This document shows positions 43,357-52,374 of a stretch of 64,000 nucleotides of DNA, in pieces. This stretch comes from an uncultured Actinomycetes bacterium (lineage in GTDB: Bacteria; Actinomycetota; Actinomycetes; Nanopelagicales; Nanopelagicaceae): assembly GCA_903838295.1 (NCBI GenBank), contig CAILXX010000006.1, positions 1-64,000 on the forward strand, read 5' to 3'. The notes below the pieces were generated by a model, which worked only from the letters and a program-made list of their open reading frames with translations, did no database searches and had not been told where the DNA came from. The first letter of the stretch is position 1, and the number at the start of each line of letters is the position of its first letter. The position numbers were made by a program, and so were the translations under genes.

Positions 43357-45026
43357 ATAGATTTTTTGCGCCATCCACTGATAAATTTCTCGGCACGTAG
43401 CGCCGCCCATGCAACTTTAGGTAGATCCGTCGCGCGGGGGTACAACACGTAGCGTGTTTCCCATTCTGGCTGGAACTTGGCATTGAAGCGATAGAGCGAT
43501 TCAACTTGAAAAAAGTTAGAGAAGAATCGAAGTACATTGCGCCTACCTCGAGTAATTGGTCCGGCACTGATCTTGTCAGCGCGTTCGAACAATGATCGAA
43601 ATGCAGCGAAGTTGAGTGATACATGCTTTAAATTATTAGCACGTGCATACTCGACCGTATCTACAATCATCAATTCGTTGATTCCAGCATCGGTCCCGCG
43701 TTCGCGCTGCATTCGATCCAGTGAGAGCCCATCAGTTGTCCATGGTACGTAATACTGCAATCCCTTAATTTCTCCGTTCAAGCGCGCGATGGTTATATAA
43801 GTATCGGGATCGCCTACTTCACCAAATCGATCCATCGACATAGAAAATCCACGCTCTGCCACGCCATAACGCCACTCATGAGCTAGCTTTCGCAGCTCTG
43901 CTTGAGTTTGAGGATCAACGTCTGACCACTTAAGTGTGAGAGATGTATATCCCTTGCGCCGAATCCGGTTGACCATCTGGCGTACATTCGCCATGGGACG
44001 ACCCTCTAAAGTGAAATCATTCACCTGAATAATTGCCTCATCACCGATATCCACGGCGATCATTCCTGCATGCTCCACCCACACTTCACCACCATGATCA
44101 CTACAACCCATTACAGCCGGCGTCCATGCGTGTTCTTCGGCGATTGCGATAAATTCCTTAATTGCATCAGGCCACAGGCTGTATTCACCAAAAGGGTCAC
44201 CGCTGGCTAACATAACGCCGCCCTGCACGCGGTAAGCAATACCAGCCTTGCGGTTGGCAGACCAAACAACACTTTTGTCTCTGCGGGTTGCAAAATAACC
44301 CAAAGAATCTTGCTCTAAATCATGTTTGATAAGTAATCGCACCTGATCCATGTCAGCGTCAGACATTTTTGGAATTGGTTTGATGCGTCGAAAGTAAAGC
44401 CACATTGGCACTAAGACAATGAATACTCCAAAAGTTCCGAGCGTAAAAGCGCTGAGGTCGGATGCCCGTTCTGATGCAAAATGGACTGGCCCTGCAACGC
44501 CAACGAAACCTTCAATGATGAAGAGGAAGATGCTTGCGTACGAAGGAGAACCAATGATCTCATCATGACTGCGATATTTAAGGAGCAATAAGCTGGCAAC
44601 GAATAGGACAATTACTGCTAATCCAAATCCAATCAACGGTTGCGATTTAGTCGAAGGATCAGATTTAGCGTAAAAAGATTTACGAAAAAATCCCAAGATA
44701 ATTATGAGAATTACCGAAAGAAATATTTGCAATGGATGGTGGGATGATCTAAATATTTCAGTTGCCAAATTTACTGCCAAGATAATTAAAGTAAGAGTCC
44801 AAGCGCGGTGCTTCCTGCGAGCTAATCCACTAGCAAGAATCATCAGGATCAAGCCTGTAAAAATTGCGGTAGCAAGAGCTGATGCATTAAGGAAGACAGG
44901 CAAAATGTGATCAAGCCTATGAATTGGATTACGAATTCGACGACTGACGTTTGCCAAAATATCGAAGAGGCCCACCAAGAATGTCGCTCGACCTATCCAA
45001 AGAGGCACTGACCGTTGTAATTTCAT
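43353..45026 (-). CDS. MprF-like phosphatidylglycerol lysyltransferase-type protein (DUF2156)
   Basis: The 557-residue product has an N-terminal membrane block (about 10-225, roughly six spans) and a cytosolic C-terminal GNAT-type DUF2156 domain (about 235-545). The domain includes VMLASGDPFGEY, AIIQVNDFTLEGRPMANVRQ and LNGEIKGLQYYVPW. Homologues transfer amino acids from aminoacyl-tRNA to membrane lipid, making it more cationic. Whether Lys or another residue is used is unknown. It is translationally coupled (TAATG) to the beta-propeller gene. Confidence 0.85.
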   Translation of the reverse strand: MKLQRSVPLWIGRATFLVGLFDILANVSRRIRNPIHRLDHILPVFLNASALATAIFTGLILMILASGLARRKHRAWTLTLIILAVNLATEIFRSSHHPLQIFLSVILIIILGFFRKSFYAKSDPSTKSQPLIGFGLAVIVLFVASLLLLKYRSHDEIIGSPSYASIFLFIIEGFVGVAGPVHFASERASDLSAFTLGTFGVFIVLVPMWLYFRRIKPIPKMSDADMDQVRLLIKHDLEQDSLGYFATRRDKSVVWSANRKAGIAYRVQGGVMLASGDPFGEYSLWPDAIKEFIAIAEEHAWTPAVMGCSDHGGEVWVEHAGMIAVDIGDEAIIQVNDFTLEGRPMANVRQMVNRIRRKGYTSLTLKWSDVDPQTQAELRKLAHEWRYGVAERGFSMSMDRFGEVGDPDTYITIARLNGEIKGLQYYVPWTTDGLSLDRMQRERGTDAGINELMIVDTVEYARANNLKHVSLNFAAFRSLFERADKISAGPITRGRRNVLRFFSNFFQVESLYRFNAKFQPEWETRYVLYPRATDLPKVAWAALRAEKFISGWRKKSI

Positions 45027-46141
45027 TACCTAAATACTCCTGTATGTCCGAGCGAATAGCGACCGGGTTGTGGGTAGATCGCTAGACCATGTGGCTCTTT
45101 TCCTACTTTAATGCTTCGTAAGAATTTTCCGTGGGTTATATCAAAGACATAAACCACATTGTTGTAGCGCCCTGATACCCAGAATTGAGTTCCATCAGCT
45201 GAAATTCCACCCATATCTGGGGAACCACCACCTGGGATTTTCCACTTCGCAACAAGTTTATTATCTGAAAAACGCAGAACTGAGATACTTCCCTCACCAC
45301 GGTTAGAGATAAGCGCGAATTTTGAATCACGCGTCACATAAATCCCGTGCGCTCCATTTCCGGTCTTGATAAATCCAAATTTTCCAAATTGATGAGCCTT
45401 CATAGTCCAGACACCGTTTGACATCATGTCTGCAATATAGAAAGTAGATCCATTAGGAGAAATTTTTACATCTTGTGGCATCGGGCTTTTGCTATACGTG
45501 CGTGGCAACATTGCGGTCTTCAATATTTTCATTTTTTCGGTATCTACAAGTAAAACTTCACCAGAGAATTCACAGCTGACCACAAAGAATGTTCCATCAG
45601 CGCTCCAGTCCGCGTGATTTAATCCAGAACATGGGACTGCAACCTTTTTCTTAATCGCCATGGTGTGCGGATCACGGAAGACCATTTGCTTATCTGACTC
45701 CGCCATGACGATCGCATACTTACCATTTGGAGTGAAATACAGGTTATATGGATCGTGAACATAAATCGATTTACCAGGTAGGCCGGTCATCGGATTAATA
45801 GGAGTGAGGTGATTGCCTGCATTGTCGTTTACCCACAACGTTTTGAGATCCCACGATGGCACCACGTGTTGGGGACCCTTTGGTACCGCAAAGGTCCGTA
45901 TTACTTTGAAGGTCTTGGGGTCGATCTCTGTAACAGAATTACTAGTGTGGTTAGGCACATATACGCGTTCCGGAAAGTTTTTAACAACGGGACTTAATAG
46001 GTTCGGACGATCCGCGGCATAGATATCCGTCGGGTTTATCACGGGCGGCATTCCTACAAGAGGTGTGGCTGCACTTGCGGATCCAGAAATAACAGGAATA
46101 AAAAGAGCCCAGATTGTTAGAAGAGCAATGCTTCTTTTAAT
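45026..46141 (-). CDS. secreted beta-propeller (YVTN/NHL-like) protein, probable ATT start
   Basis: The 371-residue product contains about seven repeats of the YVPNHTSNSVTEIDPKTFKVI type, a seven-bladed propeller. The only in-frame ATG (46051) would leave it without an export signal. Thirty codons upstream the same frame encodes a clean signal peptide (KRSIALLTIWALFIP, cleavage after SASA). No ATG, GTG or TTG begins it, but an ATT at 46141 lies six bases after AGGGG. The start is one base past the deacetylase stop. It lies between the deacetylase and MprF-like genes and presumably binds a surface ligand. Confidence 0.7.
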   Translation of the reverse strand: MKRSIALLTIWALFIPVISGSASAATPLVGMPPVINPTDIYAADRPNLLSPVVKNFPERVYVPNHTSNSVTEIDPKTFKVIRTFAVPKGPQHVVPSWDLKTLWVNDNAGNHLTPINPMTGLPGKSIYVHDPYNLYFTPNGKYAIVMAESDKQMVFRDPHTMAIKKKVAVPCSGLNHADWSADGTFFVVSCEFSGEVLLVDTEKMKILKTAMLPRTYSKSPMPQDVKISPNGSTFYIADMMSNGVWTMKAHQFGKFGFIKTGNGAHGIYVTRDSKFALISNRGEGSISVLRFSDNKLVAKWKIPGGGSPDMGGISADGTQFWVSGRYNNVVYVFDITHGKFLRSIKVGKEPHGLAIYPQPGRYSLGHTGVFR

Positions 46142-46142
46142 T

Positions 46143-46835
46143 TTATGCCCCTAATAAAGTTGTTAATGTGACTGGTTTTAAACCTTTTGCATGCAGATTC
46201 TCGAGCAGGGTTGGCATTGCATCGATCGTATCTTGATGTCCAAAGTGCAGACTGATGATGCTTCCGTTTTTGATTCCATGTGAAATATCACTGAGCACTA
46301 ACTTTTTACCGACATTTTGATAATCGTGAGAATCAACGTCATAACTAATGCACTGTTTGTAGCCATACTTGAGCGCCGCCTTGCGAATAATTGCATTCGA
46401 ATACTGAGTACCGGATGGTCGAAACCATTTTCCATGATTGCCAATCAATTTTTTTAGCTCTACCGCGCAGCCTGCAATTTCTGCGTCCGCGATCTTGGCA
46501 CTCAATGTTTTCATTTGGTAATGATTCATCGTGTGGTTGCCCAAGTCATATCCCGCATCTAGCATCTGTTTGGCAACGGTTGGATAACCCTTCAGCCAAC
46601 TTCCAATTGCAAAAACCGATACCGGGGTCGATGTGCTCTTAAATATGGCCAATAATTTTTGAACCATAGCGGGATCTCCTGCGCCATGAAAAGTTAGGGC
46701 GACGTTGGGGACTGACCTTGGGCCGTGGGTGATATCTGGATTCACAGCCTGTGCGCCCTCAGAAATTCCTGCAAGGAGCGTGGCCGAGGCGGCAATCAGG
46801 CTGGTCTTGATGAATTCTCGGCGGCTAAAGGACAT
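46143..46835 (-). CDS. polysaccharide deacetylase-like (NodB fold), Tat-exported
   Basis: The 230-residue product from ATG 46835 starts with a twin-arginine signal (SFSRREFIK, then a hydrophobic stretch and GAQA). The NodB domain keeps GNHTMNH (His101, His105, metal site), FRPSGTQY and SLHFGH. The first motif is TFHGAGD rather than TFDDG, so the usual catalytic/metal Asp pair is altered; Asp54 may substitute. It likely acts on cell-wall or capsule sugars. TATCCT six bases upstream marks a leaderless start for this envelope operon. Confidence 0.78.
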   Translation of the reverse strand: MSFSRREFIKTSLIAASATLLAGISEGAQAVNPDITHGPRSVPNVALTFHGAGDPAMVQKLLAIFKSTSTPVSVFAIGSWLKGYPTVAKQMLDAGYDLGNHTMNHYQMKTLSAKIADAEIAGCAVELKKLIGNHGKWFRPSGTQYSNAIIRKAALKYGYKQCISYDVDSHDYQNVGKKLVLSDISHGIKNGSIISLHFGHQDTIDAMPTLLENLHAKGLKPVTLTTLLGA

Positions 46836-46841
46836 GAGGCA

Positions 46842-46847
46842 AGGATA
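46842..46847 (-). promoter_or_regulatory. -10 element of a leaderless promoter (deacetylase operon)
   Basis: Minus-strand TATCCT (46847-46842) ends six bases before ATG 46835, with no suitable Shine-Dalgarno. It supports choosing this start over one 63 bases upstream. Confidence 0.5.
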
Positions 46848-46923
46848 CTTGCTGCGTTGGACGACACCATTACCCCACCTATTGCTAGGGTAAGACAAGC
46901 ACTCATTTAGGGGGGATCACGCC

Positions 46924-47859
46924 TTGAGCGATGACGAAGAAGACAATGGCCTAGAAGACATCGTCACCGAAGAGATGCTCTGGGAGCGGATACCCGAAAC
47001 TACTGGGCTAGATCGTGCAAATACCTTCTATGAACTCAGCGCCCGTATTTATGCTCGTGGTCAATATGACGAAGCACTTGCCCTCGCAGAGACCGCGCGT
47101 GATATTTATGCCGAACTTGGACCGATCGTTCCTGCAGATGGTTTAGCGCAGGCATATTCGGCTATTGGCTATAACCTCAATCAGTTAAAGCGAAATTCCG
47201 AAGCAGCACACGCAATGAGCAAGGCAGTCGAACTACTCCGCGAATCTAAATCTCCATTAGCAATTGACTTAGCCTGCACATTAGGTGAATGGTGCTTTGG
47301 CGCAAAAGATTATGAGAAGACGATTGAATGTATGCGTGAATGCGTACAAGAACATCTTGTAGACGGTAATGAGGCTGGTGCCGCAAATGATCTGCACTTG
47401 ATTGGTTGCGCGCATCGCGAACTCAATCAACACGAAAAATCATTAGAAGCTTTTCGTGAGGCACGAGTCATCTTTAAAAATATTAAAGAGGTCATCAATG
47501 TTGCCCGCTGCGATCAGAAGATTGCCCATGCTTTGATTGAACTGGGCGAAGGTGAATCGGCACTTGCTGCCGCTCAAAAATCTTTGGATGTTTTCTCGAC
47601 TGCGCATGATCATCGCCGCGAGACTTACTCGTTGTTCGAACTCGGCAAGGCTCAGATTCTGACCGGGGAAGAAGATGAAGGTTTAGATACCCTGCAGCGA
47701 GTCTTGGATATCGCGACGGAGAGTGAGTGGAAAGACTTTGAGTTCATCGTTGAAATCGAACGGCGTATAGCCACTGTTATGCGCTCACTTGGTCGAATTG
47801 ATGAAGCCGATGAGATCGAACGTCGGCTCGCTTCGGTGACAGAAATTACTGAGGATTAA
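46924..47859 (+). CDS. tetratricopeptide repeat protein
   Basis: A 311-residue, acidic, all-helical protein with about six TPR units, for example ANTFYELSARIYARGQYDEALALAE (shortened here) and LDTLQRVLDIA. The N-terminus is very acidic (DDEEDNGLED). The start is TTG 46924 eight bases after AGGGGGG. It probably acts as a scaffold or co-chaperone; the partner is unknown. It overlaps the convergent rRNA/tRNA methyltransferase gene by 14 bases. Confidence 0.8.
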   Translation: MSDDEEDNGLEDIVTEEMLWERIPETTGLDRANTFYELSARIYARGQYDEALALAETARDIYAELGPIVPADGLAQAYSAIGYNLNQLKRNSEAAHAMSKAVELLRESKSPLAIDLACTLGEWCFGAKDYEKTIECMRECVQEHLVDGNEAGAANDLHLIGCAHRELNQHEKSLEAFREARVIFKNIKEVINVARCDQKIAHALIELGEGESALAAAQKSLDVFSTAHDHRRETYSLFELGKAQILTGEEDEGLDTLQRVLDIATESEWKDFEFIVEIERRIATVMRSLGRIDEADEIERRLASVTEITED

Positions 47860-48496
47860 CTAAACCAGGATTTAGGTGCGCCATCGCCCAGGCATACATG
47901 GCGATGGCGCCAGCGGCAGAGGCATTCATAGAACGAGTGGATCCATATTGTTGAATCGCTAATACAACGGAACAAATATCGACAGCTTCATCGGACATCC
48001 CCGCACCTTCTTGACCGAAGAAAAGGACGCACTTTTCGGGGAGGGGATAATTTTCTAATTGTTTGGATACCGGCAAATTATCGATTCCGATAATGGGCAC
48101 GCCTTTTTCTTGGCACCATTGCTGAAAATCTTGAACTGTAGGGTGATGGAGGACATGTAAATACTTATCTGTGACCATGGCACCTCTGCGGTTCCAGTCG
48201 CGTTTGCCAACGATATGAACAAATGAGACGTTGAATGCATTTGCGGTTCGAACCACAGATCCAATGTTTAGATCATGTTGCCAATTTTCTATTGCAATTT
48301 GTAAGGGGTGCCTCTTAGTATCTAAATCCGCGACAATGGCTTCAACTTTCCAGTATCGATAATGATCGAGCACATTTCTGCGATCCCCGTTCTCAAGAAG
48401 TTCGGGATCTAGGCGTTGATCATCGGGCCAAGGTAATTCATGTGGCCCAACGCCTACGACCGGGAAAAATTCTCCAGGGCCAATTTCAGATGCCAT
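47846..48496 (-). CDS. TrmH/SpoU family RNA 2'-O-methyltransferase
   Basis: A 216-residue SPOUT methyltransferase. Motif 1 is DLNIGSVVRTANAF (about 75-88), motif 2 is LFFGQEGAGMSDEA, and motif 3 is STRSMNASAAGAIAMYA. It should methylate a ribose in tRNA or rRNA using SAM. The N-terminal about 65 residues are specific to this actinobacterial subgroup. TAGGGT six bases before ATG 48496 indicates leaderless expression, divergent from dacB over 50 bases. Confidence 0.85.
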   Translation of the reverse strand: MASEIGPGEFFPVVGVGPHELPWPDDQRLDPELLENGDRRNVLDHYRYWKVEAIVADLDTKRHPLQIAIENWQHDLNIGSVVRTANAFNVSFVHIVGKRDWNRRGAMVTDKYLHVLHHPTVQDFQQWCQEKGVPIIGIDNLPVSKQLENYPLPEKCVLFFGQEGAGMSDEAVDICSVVLAIQQYGSTRSMNASAAGAIAMYAWAMAHLNPGLVNPQ

Positions 48497-48502
48497 TGCA
48501 GC

Positions 48503-48540
48503 ACCCTATTCCATGAATTCGCAGGTTGGGCGTGCATAAT
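48503..48540. promoter_or_regulatory. back-to-back leaderless promoters (RNA methyltransferase / dacB)
   Basis: On the minus strand TAGGGT (48508-48503) is six bases before ATG 48496. On the plus strand CATAAT (48535-48540), close to TATAAT, is six bases before ATG 48547. Two leaderless genes thus share a 50-base spacer. Confidence 0.5.
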
Positions 48541-48546
48541 CACCTA

Positions 48547-49662
48547 ATGCGTCGGATCCCCATCTTCATCCTTGCCGGCATTGTGATGGCCCTAAGCGTT
48601 GTATCAGCGCAGGCGGGTACCGTCCCAAGTACTTTTGTTAAGTATGCGTCCTCTCCCACGTTACGTAATCCTGGAATCCTGGTGCTTGATCCAAGCTCCA
48701 ACCAGATTATTTATTCACTGCATCCAGATGTCATGCGGGCCCCGGCCTCGGTACTGAAGCTCTTTTCGATGGCAACCACGCTCGACACTTTTAGCCCAGA
48801 CTTAGTATTCACAACAACAATTTCGACCACCGCTAATCCAGATACCTTTGTGGTGAATGGGCAGGGTGATCCCTGGATGACGTCCAGTGAATTTGAGGCC
48901 ACCAAGTATCATCGCGCCTTCTTGCCACATCTGATTGATGAAGTTCTTGCGGCGAATCCATCGCTGAAAACCATTAATTTGGAGTACAGCGGTGTGTATA
49001 CCTTAGATATGAAAACTGTAAAACGTTTCTTTGCTGGCAGAGTCACAATCAATCTCGTGCCAATTGCTTCTCCGCATATTGCGCTAGCGGACGCCGTAAA
49101 TCCGATCGCTACTGTTTCTTCACCAAAACTTGCCGAGATAGTGCAATTTACGCTTTTATATAGTGACAATATTTTGGCTGATCGGTTAGTAAGAGCTGCG
49201 GCAAAGCAATTGGGTTTTGGGAGTGATGCGGTAGGAATCAAATCTGCAATCGACAAAACTTTGAATGATTTAAAAATTAACAGCACGGGGTTGTCAGTTC
49301 AGGATGGAAACGGTCTCTCCCATGCGACCCGTGTAAGCGTTCGCCAAGTTGTTGATTTACTAATAGCAATTAAATCTGATCCAAAATTCCAGGTAATTTA
49401 CGATGGGCTACCCACGGCTGGAGAAACCGGAACTTTAAAGACTCGATTTGTGAAGGACGCGCCAAACGCAGTTGGGCTTGTACACGCAAAAACAGGGTGG
49501 ATTGATACAACCGTAAGCTTGGCGGGATATGTAAGAGTACGCGCGCGAGAATATGTATTTGCAGTTGTGGCAAACCACATAAGAAATCATGAAACTGCGC
49601 GTGAAGATGCCAGAGTCACGATAGACAAGATGCTGGGAACTATTGCGAGGCCCCTAAATTGA
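48547..49662 (+). CDS. dacB: D-alanyl-D-alanine carboxypeptidase (PBP4/DacB, S13)
   Basis: A 371-residue exported penicillin-binding protein with signal peptide residues 1-24 (cut after AQA). The active site comprises SVLK (Ser nucleophile of SxxK, about residue 68), YSDN (SxN) and HAKTG (KTG). It trims peptidoglycan stem peptides outside the membrane. The position upstream of tilS-hpt-ftsH is typical of actinobacteria, although heme and ABC genes are inserted here. TTG 48526 was rejected because the signal peptide begins at ATG 48547. Confidence 0.9.
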   Translation: MRRIPIFILAGIVMALSVVSAQAGTVPSTFVKYASSPTLRNPGILVLDPSSNQIIYSLHPDVMRAPASVLKLFSMATTLDTFSPDLVFTTTISTTANPDTFVVNGQGDPWMTSSEFEATKYHRAFLPHLIDEVLAANPSLKTINLEYSGVYTLDMKTVKRFFAGRVTINLVPIASPHIALADAVNPIATVSSPKLAEIVQFTLLYSDNILADRLVRAAAKQLGFGSDAVGIKSAIDKTLNDLKINSTGLSVQDGNGLSHATRVSVRQVVDLLIAIKSDPKFQVIYDGLPTAGETGTLKTRFVKDAPNAVGLVHAKTGWIDTTVSLAGYVRVRAREYVFAVVANHIRNHETAREDARVTIDKMLGTIARPLN

Positions 49663-49675
49663 TTCAATTGCCGAC

Positions 49676-49681
49676 TAGTAT
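49676..49681 (+). promoter_or_regulatory. -10 element of a leaderless promoter (ctaB)
   Basis: TAGTAT ends six bases before ATG 49688, and no Shine-Dalgarno is present in the 25 bases between dacB and ctaB. Confidence 0.45.
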
Positions 49682-49687
49682 CCACTT

Positions 49688-50578
49688 ATGAGCCAATTAT
49701 CAGTAGCGCCCTATGTAGCGCTAATGAAGCTACGGGTCGTAGAACTTTTACTTGTTACGACCCTTCCAGCTTTGTTTATGGCGACGTATGCTCAAAATCA
49801 TTCCCACAAATTTCCGACTCTGGTTCTGACGTTGGCAACTCTTGTCGGGGGCACTCTTGCAGCAGGCGCTGCCAATGCCTTCAACATGATCATCGAAGTT
49901 GAATCTGATCGATTAATGAAGCGTACAGATAAGCGCCCACTGGTTAATGGAGATGTAACAAAAAACCAAGCTATGGTTTTTGCTCTGGTAATCACTGCGA
50001 TATCTCTCTTAGTCTTTGCTTTATTTACGACGGCATTAGCGACGTGGCTTACATTGGCTGCAATAGCTTTTTATGTTTTTGGGTACACCATTGGTTTAAA
50101 ACGTAGAACAGCGCAGAACATTGTGTGGGGTGGAATAGCTGGATGTATGCCGGTACTTATTGGGTGGGCCGCAGTGACCAACTCCTTATCGGCAACCGCT
50201 TGGTTCTTCTTCCTTCTTATCTTCTTCTGGACCCCACCACATTTTTGGGCGTTAGCAATCAAGTACAAAGATGATTATGCCGCCGCCGGAATTCCAATGT
50301 TGCCTGTTGTGGCATCAATTAAAACGGTGCAGAAGCAGATGTGGTTCCACACTATCTTCATGGTGGCTATGTCGTTACTTGTTTTGCACAGTGCCCATAT
50401 GGCCTGGTGGACCTGGGTTATCACCATTGGGCTTGCACTTGGGTTCGGAGTCCAATTGGTGAAGATTTCCGGTGGAGATTCTGAACGTACTGCGGCGAAG
50501 CTTTTCCAGTGGTCGATTACTTACCTGAGTGTTTATTCACTACTACTAGTCATTGGCGTATTGGTCGCCTCCAAATAG
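49688..50578 (+). CDS. ctaB: protoheme IX farnesyltransferase
   Basis: A 296-residue UbiA-superfamily membrane enzyme of about nine spans. It has NAFNMIIEVESDRLMKRTDKRP (first acidic motif; Glu in place of the common Asp at two positions) and DDYAAAGIPMLPVVAS (second motif). It converts heme B to heme O for the aa3 oxidase encoded at 37-41 kb. The KMWF-like QKQMWFHTIFMV segment and length agree with CtaB/CyoE. Confidence 0.9.
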   Translation: MSQLSVAPYVALMKLRVVELLLVTTLPALFMATYAQNHSHKFPTLVLTLATLVGGTLAAGAANAFNMIIEVESDRLMKRTDKRPLVNGDVTKNQAMVFALVITAISLLVFALFTTALATWLTLAAIAFYVFGYTIGLKRRTAQNIVWGGIAGCMPVLIGWAAVTNSLSATAWFFFLLIFFWTPPHFWALAIKYKDDYAAAGIPMLPVVASIKTVQKQMWFHTIFMVAMSLLVLHSAHMAWWTWVITIGLALGFGVQLVKISGGDSERTAAKLFQWSITYLSVYSLLLVIGVLVASK

Positions 50579-50581
50579 GCA

Positions 50582-50587
50582 TATTGT
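50582..50587 (+). promoter_or_regulatory. -10 element of a leaderless promoter (ABC exporter)
   Basis: TATTGT ends six bases before ATG 50594, in a 15-base gap after ctaB without a Shine-Dalgarno. The transporter may be expressed independently of ctaB. Confidence 0.45.
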
Positions 50588-50593
50588 TGTGAT

Positions 50594-51493
50594 ATGACAA
50601 CAGCTATATCTGTTCAAGATCTGACGAAGGTTTATGGTGAGCGCAGCGCGCTATCCCATGCAAGTTTTGAGGTGCCATTGGGTTCTGTCTGCGGATTCGT
50701 TGGTCCAAATGGTTCGGGCAAAACCACCACAATTCGAATGTTGTTGGGTTTGATCACACCCACTGGTGGGACAGGTACGGTTCTTGGAGAAAGCATTACT
50801 CATCCTGAAAAATATTTACCAAATGTTGGCGCCATGATTGAAGGACCAGCTTTTTACCCAGCTCTGTCCGGTGCCGAAAATCTACGTGTTCTTGCATCAC
50901 TTGGTGGCTTTCCACAAGAGCGAGTTGAAATACTTTTAGAAAAAGTTGGACTTGAAGATCGAGGCCAATCTAAATTCAAAACCTATTCATTGGGAATGAA
51001 GCAGCGACTAGGGATTGCTGCTGCGCTCTTGCCACAACCAAGGCTGCTAGTCCTGGATGAACCGACAAATGGATTGGATCCATCTGGAATACAAGAGGTA
51101 CGTAACCTTATTAAGGAATTGGCTGCGGATGGTACTAGCGTGTTTGTATCTTCACACTTACTGAGTGAACTCGAGATGATTGCAGAGCATTTAGTTATGT
51201 TGCGCGAAGGCAAAGTTCTATTTGCCGGAAGAACTCAAGATCTGCTCAGATCCCAGAGCGCGATCTTGTTGGCAAAGCCAGAATTTGCAGTGGACCTCAA
51301 TAAATTTGCAACAGTACTTCAAAACTCTGGTTTTAAAGTCACGGTAGAGAATGGTGTGGTAAATATTGTCGCAGATGCAGATAGTGCGGCAAAGGTCAAT
51401 CGAATGGCATTTGAATCCGGAATAACTCTCTCTTCATTGGTTGCAACTCAACCAACGTTAGAAGAGACATTCTTCGAAATGACTGGGGAATAA
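50594..51493 (+). CDS. ABC transporter ATP-binding protein
   Basis: A 299-residue ABC ATPase of the drug/bacitracin exporter type (CcmA/DrrA-like). Walker A is GPNGSGKTTT (about 38-47), the signature YSLGMKQRLGIA (about 136), Walker B LLVLDEPTNGLDP and the H-loop SSHLLSE. A C-terminal about 80-residue regulatory tail follows. It is two bases ahead of its permease gene. The cargo is unknown; self-resistance or lipid export are common roles. Confidence 0.88.
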   Translation: MTTAISVQDLTKVYGERSALSHASFEVPLGSVCGFVGPNGSGKTTTIRMLLGLITPTGGTGTVLGESITHPEKYLPNVGAMIEGPAFYPALSGAENLRVLASLGGFPQERVEILLEKVGLEDRGQSKFKTYSLGMKQRLGIAAALLPQPRLLVLDEPTNGLDPSGIQEVRNLIKELAADGTSVFVSSHLLSELEMIAEHLVMLREGKVLFAGRTQDLLRSQSAILLAKPEFAVDLNKFATVLQNSGFKVTVENGVVNIVADADSAAKVNRMAFESGITLSSLVATQPTLEETFFEMTGE

Positions 51494-51495
51494 TC

Positions 51496-52287
51496 ATGCT
51501 TAATGTCACTAGAGCCGAGCTTCGCAAATTACGCAGACCCACTCTTCTTTATTCAACAATTCTTGTGGTCATGCTTTTAACCGGGCTTTTCACCACGATT
51601 ATCTTCCTGCGGATCGGATCTGCGCATGGTCCTAACCGTCGGGGAGACATGATTGATGCATCTATTTTGAGCCAACCACAAGGACTTGTATATGGCTTCA
51701 AGATCGTTGCGTTCTTTTTAGGGATTACAGCGCTCTGTGTTTTTGCCTCGCAAACTGCTCAGGAATATACGCTTGGCACTTTGCGGAATCTCTTGGTGCG
51801 GCAACCTGCCCGGATGAAGATCTTGGCTGGCAAGTACCTATCTATGACGATATTTGCAATAGTCCTAGTTCTTGCCGATGCACTTGTCGCAATTGGGGTT
51901 TCTTTTGCACTCGCTGGTCACGCAAAGGTAAGTACTTCTACGTGGATAACTTCTGCTGCACTAGTTCTCTTTGGCAAAACATTTGTGAATGTATTGTTGG
52001 CAACGATGGCATACGGAACCCTGGGCATGATTCTTGGTTTACTCTTTAGATCTCCAATTAGTGCAATAGCGACAGGTGTTATCTGGTCTCTAATACTGGA
52101 GAATATTCTGAGCGCAGTGGTATCTAGCACTAGCAAATGGCTCCCTGGCCAGAATTTTTCAAATATTGCACAAGGTGGGGCGCCAGAAGTAAGTTATCAC
52201 TGGTCCTTAATACTTTCCCTGATTTATCTCACCGGAGCATTTGCTATCGTCGCAATTTTATTTAAGAGAAGAGATGTTGCTAACTAA
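51496..52287 (+). CDS. ABC-2 type transporter permease
   Basis: A 263-residue permease with six spans and TLGTLRNLLVRQPARMKILAGKYL (motif shortened in meaning: the TLR...R...LAGK loop typical of ABC-2 permeases). It pairs with the preceding ATPase (two-base spacing). A second, unrelated ABC-2 pair occurs at 3.5-6.8 kb. No substrate can be inferred. Confidence 0.85.
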   Translation: MLNVTRAELRKLRRPTLLYSTILVVMLLTGLFTTIIFLRIGSAHGPNRRGDMIDASILSQPQGLVYGFKIVAFFLGITALCVFASQTAQEYTLGTLRNLLVRQPARMKILAGKYLSMTIFAIVLVLADALVAIGVSFALAGHAKVSTSTWITSAALVLFGKTFVNVLLATMAYGTLGMILGLLFRSPISAIATGVIWSLILENILSAVVSSTSKWLPGQNFSNIAQGGAPEVSYHWSLILSLIYLTGAFAIVAILFKRRDVAN

Positions 52288-52374
52288 CTTCTACGACACA
52301 GCAATTTCTCATTAACTAATAGCCCTCTTACCCCTTGGTATCAATTATTCTTGGGTGATTATCTTGGAGGCGAA

